From positions 1 through 62,274 of the IMG/VR virus record IMGVR_UViG_3300035701_007061: 62,274 bases of DNA. One strand, 5' to 3'. The notes under the pieces were generated by a model, which worked only from the letters and a program-made list of their open reading frames with translations, did no database searches and had not been told where the DNA came from. Of this stretch, positions 18,909 to 26,580 are shown in pieces (within the stretch, counting starts at the first letter, position 1; the number at the start of each line of letters is the position of its first letter). A program made the position numbers and the translations under genes. Source of the DNA: a virus.

Positions 18909-19313
18909 TTATATTCCATAATTTAAAGCTTCTTCGTAAGATAAATAATGGAATTTTTTTTCAAAAGAAATATCTTTTAAAGCATCTCTAATAGATTTTC
19001 CAATTGGACGACTATATTGCTGATTTTTGTCAATAAGTTTATTGTATGAAAACTTAATTTGTTGCAGCAAATTTTCAATATTATCTCGATTATCAATCAT
19101 AAATTTTTCAACTAATTTTTGCTTATTTTCTGAAATTAAATAATCAAATAAATTAATATTTAACTTTTTATGAATGTCCAATACTCCCATTTTTTGTAAA
19201 TCATGTCTAAATAGAATTGTAATCTTTTTATCTTGATTTAATTGCATGACTAAATTCATTTTTTCTTTACATTTATCATCATAATGACCTTTTATCTCAA
19301 TGTTCGGCCACAA
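18909..19313 (-). CDS. unknown protein, possible PD-(D/E)XK nuclease fragment
   Basis: 134 codons opening with TTG directly after an in-frame TAG; the first ATG is at 19259. The opening IEIKGHYDDKCKEKM, then DKKITILFRHDLQKMGV, resembles the E-x-K core and following helix of Vsr/PD-(D/E)XK-like phage nucleases, but the N-terminal half of such a fold is absent. There is no good ribosome site before the TTG. It may be a decayed nuclease, or translated from the internal ATG as a short helical protein. The upstream neighbour is also damaged, so this spot looks like a site of gene erosion. Confidence 0.35.
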   Translation of the reverse strand: MWPNIEIKGHYDDKCKEKMNLVMQLNQDKKITILFRHDLQKMGVLDIHKKLNINLFDYLISENKQKLVEKFMIDNRDNIENLLQQIKFSYNKLIDKNQQYSRPIGKSIRDALKDISFEKKFHYLSYEEALNYGI

Positions 19314-19675
19314 CTACTTTAATTTAATTACTGCCGATTTCTTCGTTCCATACTTTTGCTTCATCCACTTCTTAGCATCTTCCAATATAAATTCACCATG
19401 TTTTCCAGCGGCGCAACTACAAAATCAACCGACCAATTAAATTTCGATTTATCTTTCATCTGAAGTAAAATTATAAAATCAACATCGGCTGGTCTTTTTT
19501 TCTCAGTGGTGAAGCTCCCTAATAAATAAGCTGAGGAAATCGGCAGAACTTTTTCAAGCTTCTTGATAATTTTCTGTGAGTTTTTCCACATCTCTATCCG
19601 ATACTCCGAACTCAATAACTCTTTTGGTATTTTTTGTAACATAGTAATTAAATTTTTATAAGGAGATTTTTTCAA
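19314..19675 (-). pseudogene. minimal nucleotidyltransferase gene with a -1 frameshift
   Basis: The first frame encodes a Pol-beta-type nucleotidyltransferase: AYLLGSFTTEKKRPADVDFII has the GS...DxD metal site, followed by a third Asp in SVDFVVAP. It then meets a stop at 19361. In the -1 frame the protein continues as HGEFILEDAKKWMKQKYGTKK to a stop at 19314-19316, which reads as a natural C terminus. The break maps to a run of four A (plus-strand T 19401-19404); five would restore one frame. This may be a real mutation, programmed slippage or a sequencing error. Substrate unknown. Confidence 0.55.
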
Positions 19676-19690
19676 TATTTTGCCTAACGC

Positions 19691-19930
19691 CTATTTTTTC
19701 TTAATAACAGCAGCAATGCTTTTTACTAAATCTTTCATCTCAGACACATGCTTTTTTCTATGTAGATTTGTAGCTCTATTATCACGCTGAACAGTTATTT
19801 TTATTTTGTTTTTACTTATTGATTCAATGTCATACTTGTGAACAAGACCACAATCGCAACATATCATAACTAACTTTAGATTCAAATCATGTTCAAATGA
19901 TTCATTTTGACTAAGTTCATCATACTTCAT
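19691..19930 (-). CDS. small Cys-pair protein after gyrA
   Basis: About 79 residues from an ATG at 19930, chosen because a GAGG site lies just before it; an ORF from 19972 would overlap gyrA much more. A single CCDCG motif near residue 25 and a very basic C terminus (KKHVSEMKDLVK...AVIKKK) suggest a small nucleic-acid-binding protein with half a zinc knuckle. The start overlaps the end of gyrA by 11 bases, so translation is probably coupled. Function unknown. Confidence 0.55.
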   Translation of the reverse strand: MKYDELSQNESFEHDLNLKLVMICCDCGLVHKYDIESISKNKIKITVQRDNRATNLHRKKHVSEMKDLVKSIAAVIKKK

Positions 19931-22559
19931 CTTCAACCTCAGTTTCTTCTTCATCAATGGGTTCATTATCAACTACATCACTATCGTCATCAACATCATC
20001 AATTACTTCACTATCATCAGTTTTAGCATCTTCAACATTGACTAATAATTTTTCATCATCTTCTGAAACAACACCAAGAAAAGCAACTGCTGCGACTTTA
20101 TCACCTTCTTGCAAATTTTGAATTCTACTTCCTCTTGTTCTTCGACCTAATAATCTAATTTGAGACGATCGTAATCTTATCAAAATTCCCATTTCAGTAA
20201 TAACAATACATTGTTCCTTTTCATCTTTTATTATTCCAGCTGACACAATCTTACCAGTTAAGTCGCTGACTTCCATGCATATTATGCCTTTGCCTCCGCG
20301 TCTTTGCATTCTAAATCTACTTAATACTGACTTTTTAGAATAACCCTTTTCGGTTACCATCATTATATGCTGTTCACAATCTTTATCTTTTTCAAATATA
20401 TTCACAGAAATAATGCAATTATCATCCACTAATTTAATAGCACGAACGCCTGAACTGTTTTTACCGGATGACCTTATTGCACTTTCTTCAAATCTTATTG
20501 CCATACCGCATCTAGTAACAAGTAAAATATGAACATTTGGCTTATCAATCAAAACTACGTCAACTAACTCGTCAGTCTCACTCAAACCAAATATTCTAGT
20601 GCCAGTTGATCTTGGTCTTTTTAATCTATCAACATCAACTTTCTTAATTTGCCCTTTTCTTGATACTAATAAAAATGACTTATTTGTCAAATCAGTCGGC
20701 ATTAAAATAACTCTAATAACTTTCTCATCTTCATTCATATTAAGTATGTTCAATATTGAACTACCAGCAGCAGTTCTACCCAATGATGGTATATCGTACA
20801 CATTCATTTTGTAGCAATTGCCTTTGTTTGTAAAGACCATCGTTGCATCTCTAGTAGATAATTGAAACATACTTTCTACATAATCGCCATATTTGACATC
20901 AACGCCTATTAACCCTCTTCCTTTGACATTTTGAATTCTGTATTCTGTTATCGGCGTTCGTTTAACTAAACCATTTCGAGTTACAGTAACAATAACATCA
21001 TCATCTTGAATTTCTTCAATCTGTTTTATCTCAATGTTATCTTGATCCTCAGAGACATTAATCAGTTTTGTTTTTCTAGAATCACTATATTTATCTTTAA
21101 TCTCTTGCAATTCATCCTTTATGACTTGTAGTACGTTTTCTTCAGAGCTAAGAATTTTTTGCAATTGTTCAATCTTAAGCTGTAATTCAGTATATTCATT
21201 GACAATCTCACTTCTCTCAAATTGTGCCAATTTTTGAATTCTTAATTCTAATATTGCTTTTATTTGCTCATCTGATAAGCTATACTTTCTTAATCTAAGA
21301 TATGTAATTTCATTTGACGATGAAGACTTCACATCATTAATCAATGCTTCAATATTATCAAATGCAATTAAAAATCCTTGCAAAATATGAGCTTTCTTTT
21401 GAGCATTTCGTAAATCATACTCAGTCCTTCTAATAATTACGTTTTTTCTATGATCAATAAAATGCCAAAATACATCTTTTAACGATACCAATTGAGGTAT
21501 ATTGTTAACTAGTGCTCTCATTAATATTGAATACTTAGTTTGCAACTCTGTTCTTCTATACAATGTATTTAAAACAGTTTTGGCTTTTACACCCTTTCGC
21601 AATTCAATAATAACTCGAGTGCCAGTTTTGTCAGACTCATCTCTTATATCAACAATACCATCAATACCTTCATATTTCTTTTCTTGATACAATTGCGCTA
21701 TTTTAGCAATTAGCTTTGATTTGTCTACTTGATACGGCAATTCAGATATTATAATACATTGCTTTTTATTATTATCAAAAATTTCAGCTTTTGCTCTAAG
21801 AGTAACTGAACCTCTACCAGTTTCATAAATTTGTTGAATATTTGTGTTAAACATATAAGCGCCTGAAGGAAAATCAGGCCCTTTAATATGCATCATTAAT
21901 TCAGGTAATGATATATCTTCATTCTCAACAAACACAAGCAATGCATTTATTATTTCAGTCAAATTATGAGGTGCTGCATTTGTAGCCATACCTACAGCTA
22001 TACCGATCGATCCATTTAATAAAAAAATTGGTAATTTTGTTGGTAATACTTTAGGTTCAACAATTGTGCCATCAAAATTTGGCATCATATCGACTGTTTC
22101 TTTATCAAGGTCAGCCAAAACTTCTTCAGCTATATGAGACAATTTCATTTCAGTATAACGCATAGCTGCTGGCGGATCCTCTAAAGATCCGAAATTGCCT
22201 TGACCTATGATTAATGGATATCTTGTAGCAAAAGGTTGAGCAATTCTAACTGCTGCACCATAAATACTTCCATCCGAATGTGGGTGCAGTCTGCCCATTA
22301 CATCGCCAACAATTCTTGCAGATTTTCTTGTGGGTTTATTATGTTTAAGACCCATTTCATTCATACTATAAAGAATACGTCTAGCAACGGGTTTTAAACC
22401 ATCACGAATATCAGGTAAAGATCTATCTTTAATAACACTTAAAGCATAAGATAAATATAACTTTGGCAAAATTTCATGAGCTTTAACATCAAATTGACCC
22501 ATCTCATCACTTATATCAACTTTTTCTTCAATATCATCATTTTCGATTTCGTCAAACAT
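19920..22559 (-). CDS. gyrA: DNA gyrase subunit A
   Basis: 879 residues. The breakage-reunion domain contains RDGLKPVARRIL near 52-63 and the active-site tyrosine Y135 in AAMRYTEMKLS. The C-terminal beta-pinwheel has repeated blades (VTRNGLVKRTPI, VTEKGYSKKSV, VITEMGILIRL). A perfect GyrA box, QRRGGKG, lies at 752-758 and marks gyrase rather than topoisomerase IV. A 40-residue acidic tail (DDVDDDSDVVD...) ends the protein. It follows the gyrB 3' half by ten bases. With GyrB it would introduce negative supercoils into phage DNA using ATP. Confidence 0.95.
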   Translation of the reverse strand: MFDEIENDDIEEKVDISDEMGQFDVKAHEILPKLYLSYALSVIKDRSLPDIRDGLKPVARRILYSMNEMGLKHNKPTRKSARIVGDVMGRLHPHSDGSIYGAAVRIAQPFATRYPLIIGQGNFGSLEDPPAAMRYTEMKLSHIAEEVLADLDKETVDMMPNFDGTIVEPKVLPTKLPIFLLNGSIGIAVGMATNAAPHNLTEIINALLVFVENEDISLPELMMHIKGPDFPSGAYMFNTNIQQIYETGRGSVTLRAKAEIFDNNKKQCIIISELPYQVDKSKLIAKIAQLYQEKKYEGIDGIVDIRDESDKTGTRVIIELRKGVKAKTVLNTLYRRTELQTKYSILMRALVNNIPQLVSLKDVFWHFIDHRKNVIIRRTEYDLRNAQKKAHILQGFLIAFDNIEALINDVKSSSSNEITYLRLRKYSLSDEQIKAILELRIQKLAQFERSEIVNEYTELQLKIEQLQKILSSEENVLQVIKDELQEIKDKYSDSRKTKLINVSEDQDNIEIKQIEEIQDDDVIVTVTRNGLVKRTPITEYRIQNVKGRGLIGVDVKYGDYVESMFQLSTRDATMVFTNKGNCYKMNVYDIPSLGRTAAGSSILNILNMNEDEKVIRVILMPTDLTNKSFLLVSRKGQIKKVDVDRLKRPRSTGTRIFGLSETDELVDVVLIDKPNVHILLVTRCGMAIRFEESAIRSSGKNSSGVRAIKLVDDNCIISVNIFEKDKDCEQHIMMVTEKGYSKKSVLSRFRMQRRGGKGIICMEVSDLTGKIVSAGIIKDEKEQCIVITEMGILIRLRSSQIRLLGRRTRGSRIQNLQEGDKVAAVAFLGVVSEDDEKLLVNVEDAKTDDSEVIDDVDDDSDVVDNEPIDEEETEVEDEV

Positions 22560-22569
22560 TCAATCTCCT

Positions 22570-23337
22570 TTAAGCATCCAACTCTGATTCATTAACAATC
22601 AATGCGTTTTGTATTATATATTCGCGTCGTTGATCAATGTCAGAACCCATTAATATTGTAAATATTCTATCAGTTTCAACGTCATCTGACACAACAACCT
22701 TTGCCAATCTTCTTGTCGCAGGATTCATTGTAGTATCACCTAATTGCTCTGGATTCATCTCACCCAAACCTTTAAATCTTGTAATAATTGCTTTTTCAGG
22801 ATTTTTAGTTTTCTTTTTCCAAGCAGCTAAAGCTTCATCATCATTCAAATAAAAATCATTATTACCATATTTCACTTTATACAATGGCGGTTGTGCTATA
22901 TATACATTGCCATTCATTAATAATGGTTTCATAAACCTATAAAATAACGTTAATAATAAAGAAACTATATGAGAACCATCAACATCTGCATCGCAAGACA
23001 AAATAATTTTACCATATCTAAGTCTTGACATATCAGCTGTCTTAATGTCATATCCGATCGCTGCAATCAATGACTTTATCTCTTCATTATCTAATATCTT
23101 TACTAACTCGCATTTTTCAACATTCAAAACTTTGCCTTTTAACGGCAATATTGCTTGAAAATTTCTATTACGTCCCATCTTAGCAGAACCACCTGCAGAA
23201 TTATGAACAACAAAGCCACCTTCAATTAAAAAAGAATGATCTTCTTCAACATCAATATCATGAAGTTGTTCATCATCTTCAAACAACTCAATTTTTTCAG
23301 GATGACAATAAGTATAGTTTATAGCTAAGATGTTCAT
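22570..23337 (-). CDS. gyrB: DNA gyrase subunit B, C-terminal part with C-intein
   Basis: 255 residues. Residues 1-46 are a C-intein (DIDVEEDHSFLIEGGFVVHN). From Ser47 it continues the Toprim motif as SAGGSAKMGRNR, then DADVDGSHI (116 onward), LYKVKYG and RFKGLGEMNPEQL, all conserved in GyrB. The ATG overlaps the stop of the N-terminal gene (TAATG) and has its own AGGAG site, so translation restarts here. Joined to residues 1-432 of the partner the spliced product would be about 641 residues, the normal GyrB length. Splicing itself is inferred from motif completeness. Confidence 0.9.
   Translation of the reverse strand: MNILAINYTYCHPEKIELFEDDEQLHDIDVEEDHSFLIEGGFVVHNSAGGSAKMGRNRNFQAILPLKGKVLNVEKCELVKILDNEEIKSLIAAIGYDIKTADMSRLRYGKIILSCDADVDGSHIVSLLLTLFYRFMKPLLMNGNVYIAQPPLYKVKYGNNDFYLNDDEALAAWKKKTKNPEKAIITRFKGLGEMNPEQLGDTTMNPATRRLAKVVVSDDVETDRIFTILMGSDIDQRREYIIQNALIVNESELDA
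23200..23337 (-). other. C-terminal half of split intein (GyrB)
   Basis: 46 residues beginning at its own Met and ending VVHN before Ser47. This gives block F (DIDVEEDHSFLIEGG) and block G (His45, Asn46) with Ser as the +1 extein nucleophile. All residues needed for C-terminal cleavage and ligation are present. Linker residues 1-25 show no endonuclease motif. Confidence 0.85.
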
Positions 23338-24977
23338 TAACTTCTCCTACCTTTAATAAAATCTAAAATGTCAACAACTTTGCAATATTCATCACCGGGC
23401 AATACAGTCTTAATCAATAAATCTGTTGTCTTTAACTCACGGGCAGGAACCCATTCACATACATTACTATTTGCTCTTAATACTCCCCAAAGATGATCTT
23501 GTGAACAAACAAATGTTTTTCCTTGAATAGTTATCCTACATTTCTTTCTTTTAATTTTAGGCTTTCTCTCCATTGCTGGTCTATATCTGTGCATGTGTGT
23601 ATAAATCATGTCACCTTTTTTAATATCAACTATTTTTTTTAATCCATCAGCAGTATATACTAATGTATCTGCTTTAAAGCAGTCACCCTCAACCACAAAA
23701 AGCTCACAAATATCAGCATTTTTACTTGAACAATCTGCTAATTTTCCGGGCAATGACAAGGATGATAATATGTTTTTTCTTCTAACAGTTTCTCTTGCTT
23801 TTCTAGCTTCTTCACGAGCAATGCATGCTTGTGATATTTTTTCAGCAATTGTTAACGCGAGACCATCGTCATTATCAAATAATTTAGTTATTGACTCTAA
23901 AACAAAATCATAAACAATTTCTTTTATTTCTGGATTACCCAATGTAGATTTTGTTTGACCTTCAAATTCTGGATTCGGTAATTTAATTGAAATTATAGCA
24001 GTCAAACCTTCTAATATATCTCTTGGCGTGGGTCTAATATCTAAACCTTTAAATAGTTTTTTCTTTTCTGCATATTTTACAATTGCATCCAATAATGCAG
24101 ACTTAAATCCAGATAAATGAGTCCCACCGTCACGAGTATTTACATTATTTGCAAAAGAATAAATTACGTCAGTGTATGTCTTATTATATTGAAAGGCAGC
24201 TTCAATAATAACATCATATTGTTGATTACTAACTTGATTTTTAACTGTAACTGTATCATTGAAATAAATTCCAGTACATAAAACTTCTTTGTCTTTATTC
24301 AAATCATCAACAAAAGCTTTTATTCCGCCGTCTGAATAAAATTCAATTTGTTCCGAAGTCTTTTCATCAATTAAATTTATTCTTACACCCTTGTTCAAAT
24401 AAGCTAGTTCTTTTAATCTATTATATAATATTTTATATTGAAACTCAACAGTTTGAAATATTAAATGATCAGGCTTAAACTTAACAATAGTACCAGTTTT
24501 GTCAGTTTCATCACCTTTTGAAAATTCTGTAGCTGTTATGCCTTTTTTATATGTTTGACGCCAAGTATAACCCTCTTTATAAATTGTCAAATCTAATTGT
24601 TCTGATAAAAAATTAACAGCAGACACACCTATTCCGTGTAAACCTGATGATGTTTTATAACTTATAGAATCAAATTTGCCACCAGAATGTAATGATGTTA
24701 AGACAGTCTCAGCTGCAGCTTTTCCAGTTTGTGAATGTGTTCCAACCGGTATTCCTCGACCATTATCTTCAATAGTAACAAATCCATCTTTGTGAATAAT
24801 ACATGTGATTTTATCACCATAGCCATTTGTAATTTCATCAATACTATTGTCAACAACTTCATATACTAAATGATGCAATCCAAAAATACCAGTGTCACCA
24901 ATATACATTGCAGGTCTTAATCTTACATGAGATCGTTCATCTAGAACTTGAATCGAATTTTCATCATATTTTTTCAT
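23337..24977 (-). CDS. gyrB: DNA gyrase subunit B, N-terminal part with N-intein
   Basis: 546 residues. The GHKL ATPase domain has RPAMYIGDTG, EVVDNSIDE, EDNGRGIPVG and GLHGIGVSAVN in the first 130 residues. The transducer and start of Toprim follow, ending ELFVVEGD at residue 432. Here, inside the universal EGDSAGGSAK motif, Cys433 begins a 114-residue N-intein. The ORF then stops and the next gene begins with the C-intein. It is preceded by a coupled small membrane protein (TAATG overlap, CGGAG site). Trans-splicing with the next protein would give complete GyrB. Confidence 0.9.
   Translation of the reverse strand: MKKYDENSIQVLDERSHVRLRPAMYIGDTGIFGLHHLVYEVVDNSIDEITNGYGDKITCIIHKDGFVTIEDNGRGIPVGTHSQTGKAAAETVLTSLHSGGKFDSISYKTSSGLHGIGVSAVNFLSEQLDLTIYKEGYTWRQTYKKGITATEFSKGDETDKTGTIVKFKPDHLIFQTVEFQYKILYNRLKELAYLNKGVRINLIDEKTSEQIEFYSDGGIKAFVDDLNKDKEVLCTGIYFNDTVTVKNQVSNQQYDVIIEAAFQYNKTYTDVIYSFANNVNTRDGGTHLSGFKSALLDAIVKYAEKKKLFKGLDIRPTPRDILEGLTAIISIKLPNPEFEGQTKSTLGNPEIKEIVYDFVLESITKLFDNDDGLALTIAEKISQACIAREEARKARETVRRKNILSSLSLPGKLADCSSKNADICELFVVEGDCFKADTLVYTADGLKKIVDIKKGDMIYTHMHRYRPAMERKPKIKRKKCRITIQGKTFVCSQDHLWGVLRANSNVCEWVPARELKTTDLLIKTVLPGDEYCKVVDILDFIKGRRS
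23340..23681 (-). other. N-terminal half of split intein (GyrB)
   Basis: Residues 433-546 of the first GyrB ORF. Block A is CFKADTLVYTADG with nucleophile Cys433. Block B is VCSQDHLWGV, which keeps the His but has Cys-Ser where Thr is usual. It then runs through strand-rich sequence to LLIKTVLPGDEYC and DILDFIKGRRS before the stop. No homing-endonuclease domain lies between the halves, so this is a minimal, probably obligately split intein. Confidence 0.85.
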
Positions 24978-25144
24978 TAATTCTCCGAACCATCAATTAA
25001 ATCTATCACGTCGCTAATAGCTTCATACAATTTAGTATTATTTTCGCAAACTTGAACTACTAATTTATTTAAATTGATAACAAGTAACAAGCAAATTATA
25101 ATACATACTAGACATAAGCTCGTAATAATAATTAAAATTGTCAT
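24977..25144 (-). CDS. 55-residue single-pass membrane protein coupled to gyrB
   Basis: Short ORF: a strongly hydrophobic segment (MTILIIITSLCLVCIIICLL, residues 1-20 and a little beyond) followed by an acidic helical tail (VCENNTKLYEAISDVIDLID). The start overlaps the stop of the FmdB-like gene (TAATG) and its stop overlaps the gyrB start (TAATG), so the three genes are translationally coupled. The intact frame and double coupling support a real gene. Function unknown; a membrane-anchored small regulator is possible. Confidence 0.65.
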   Translation of the reverse strand: MTILIIITSLCLVCIIICLLLVINLNKLVVQVCENNTKLYEAISDVIDLIDGSEN

Positions 25145-25404
25145 TATAAGTCAGATAATCTTTGAATAGGTTTGACATGCTCTGTTCTGCGTTTCTGTTT
25201 GACATTTTTTTGCTCCATAGACTTTTTCATTTTTGCATCAGCGGTTGGCCAATCTCCGCCTTTAAATATTACTCCTGATCCGCCACTAATAATTCTTGTC
25301 ATTGCTTCACCGCAATCTTGACACTTAATAATGGGATTTTCTTCCATTCCGTGCACTTCATCTTGTATATTGCTACAATTATTACACTCATATTCATAAA
25401 TCAT
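25144..25404 (-). CDS. FmdB-like zinc-ribbon protein
   Basis: 86 residues. MIYEYECNNCSNI and IKCQDCGEAMTR form the paired CxxC ribbon of the FmdB family, followed by a Gly-rich GGSGVIFKGGDWP segment typical of that family and a basic tail. It is a second member beside the gene at 13577. Translationally coupled to the small membrane protein downstream and overlapping the gene upstream. Zinc binding is expected; the biological role in phages is not known. Confidence 0.75.
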   Translation of the reverse strand: MIYEYECNNCSNIQDEVHGMEENPIIKCQDCGEAMTRIISGGSGVIFKGGDWPTADAKMKKSMEQKNVKQKRRTEHVKPIQRLSDL

Positions 25405-25792
25405 GTTTCTCTCCTTTGACTACGACTTTATACCATTCATTTATTTTTGACTTAACTTCTTCAAATTTGTCAGTTCTAAATTCATCAATCTGTTTACCTT
25501 CTTTATACAAATAACCAATCAAATTAACCTTAATCACATTCCATTTTATAACTGCGCCTGCATAGGGTCCTAATATATAAATCGGTGCCTCTTGCACTTG
25601 TAATAAATGAATTGCTTCATCAATTGCTAATTCATTAGTAATAGCCCAGCCATAACGAATAACACCGTTGTCTGTAATATAGTTAATGTTTTTTACAGCA
25701 AACTTTGTCTTTAATTGAACATTAACTTCATCAAACTGAGCTAATATTTTCTCTCTATAGTATGGTTGCTTGTTTTTTGATTTTTTGGCCAT
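25394..25792 (-). CDS. unknown protein, 132 residues
   Basis: The start at ATG 25792 (MAKKSKNKQPYY) is preferred over a TTG at 25804 because GAGAATTG provides a ribosome site. Residues 15-110 show alternating strands and helices (YGWAITNELAIDEAIHLLQV; IKVNLIGYLYKEGK), compatible with a small alpha/beta domain. The C terminus is basic. It overlaps both neighbours and belongs to the operon of uracil-DNA glycosylase and gyrase. No family recognised. Confidence 0.6.
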   Translation of the reverse strand: MAKKSKNKQPYYREKILAQFDEVNVQLKTKFAVKNINYITDNGVIRYGWAITNELAIDEAIHLLQVQEAPIYILGPYAGAVIKWNVIKVNLIGYLYKEGKQIDEFRTDKFEEVKSKINEWYKVVVKGEKHDL

Positions 25793-25976
25793 TACAATTC
25801 TCAAACAATAAAATGTTTTCTTTTCTTATAAAAAAAATATGATCTCTTGTATCTTTTATAACTAAAAAATTGCTAAAATTAAAAAAACTTTTATATCTAC
25901 ATATAGCGCGTTTAAATTCTACATCATCTACAATTATAGCTATGCCACTAATTAATTGAATTATGTTTTCATTCAT
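25755..25976 (-). CDS. small unknown protein downstream of uracil-DNA glycosylase
   Basis: 73 residues, starting at an ATG that overlaps the glycosylase stop by eight bases and ending 38 bases inside the next gene. A hydrophobic N-terminal half (IIQLISGIAIIVDDV) precedes an aromatic/basic segment (CRYKSFFNFSNF). The double overlap is normal for this operon. No motif is recognised and overlap length leaves some doubt. Confidence 0.45.
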   Translation of the reverse strand: MNENIIQLISGIAIIVDDVEFKRAICRYKSFFNFSNFLVIKDTRDHIFFIRKENILLFENCNGQKIKKQATIL

Positions 25977-26580
25977 ATTTTTTAATTTGTTTAATCATTT
26001 CACCAATATAATGCATTCTTGATGAGTCGTTCATATATGTAAATATATAACTTGGATGATATGAAAATATAATTGGAATGTCTAAGTTAAAACGTTTTAT
26101 CACATTTTTTGCCACAGTCCCAAAAGCTATAATTACTTTTACCTTTTGCAATAACTTTATTCGTTGAAGTAAATATTCTTTGCAATTGTCTGTTTCATCA
26201 AAAGTTGGTTTTCTATAATCTGGCGGACTACAACAAACTACATTAAAATGCTGTACATCACACCAATGTAAATTGACTCCTTTAAAAATTTCAAACAATC
26301 TTTGTCCAATTAAAGCAACATATTGAATTCTATTGTCGTACATCTTGTGAAAATCATCTAATTTGTCAATATAAACTTCGCCTTTATGTGGTTTATAAAC
26401 GCCTGGCGCTTCACAAACAGAGCACACTTTAGCATTAACATAATGATTGAAATCAAATCCTAATACTGGACAATTGTGAATCTTTTTAATTCTTAAGTTA
26501 TACAATTCTTGACACTTATTACAATTAAAAATTTGACTTTCTAATTCATGAATTTTTCTTTGTAATAATGAATACTTCAT
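25969..26580 (-). CDS. uracil-DNA glycosylase, family 4-like
   Basis: 203 residues. The N terminus has NCNKCQEL (CxxC), then CSVCEAPGVYKPHKG, matching the catalytic motif region EAPG of family 4/5 enzymes that carry a 4Fe-4S cluster. NVVCCSPPDYRKP follows, then a Cys in DNCKEYL, then VIIAFGTVAKNVI, and finally SYHPSYIF, the conserved His-Pro-Ser of the leucine-loop region. It removes uracil from DNA. Its start overlaps the IscB stop by four bases, so both are translated from one message. An extra Cys pair (CSVC) is present beyond the usual four ligands. Confidence 0.8.
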   Translation of the reverse strand: MKYSLLQRKIHELESQIFNCNKCQELYNLRIKKIHNCPVLGFDFNHYVNAKVCSVCEAPGVYKPHKGEVYIDKLDDFHKMYDNRIQYVALIGQRLFEIFKGVNLHWCDVQHFNVVCCSPPDYRKPTFDETDNCKEYLLQRIKLLQKVKVIIAFGTVAKNVIKRFNLDIPIIFSYHPSYIFTYMNDSSRMHYIGEMIKQIKKYE

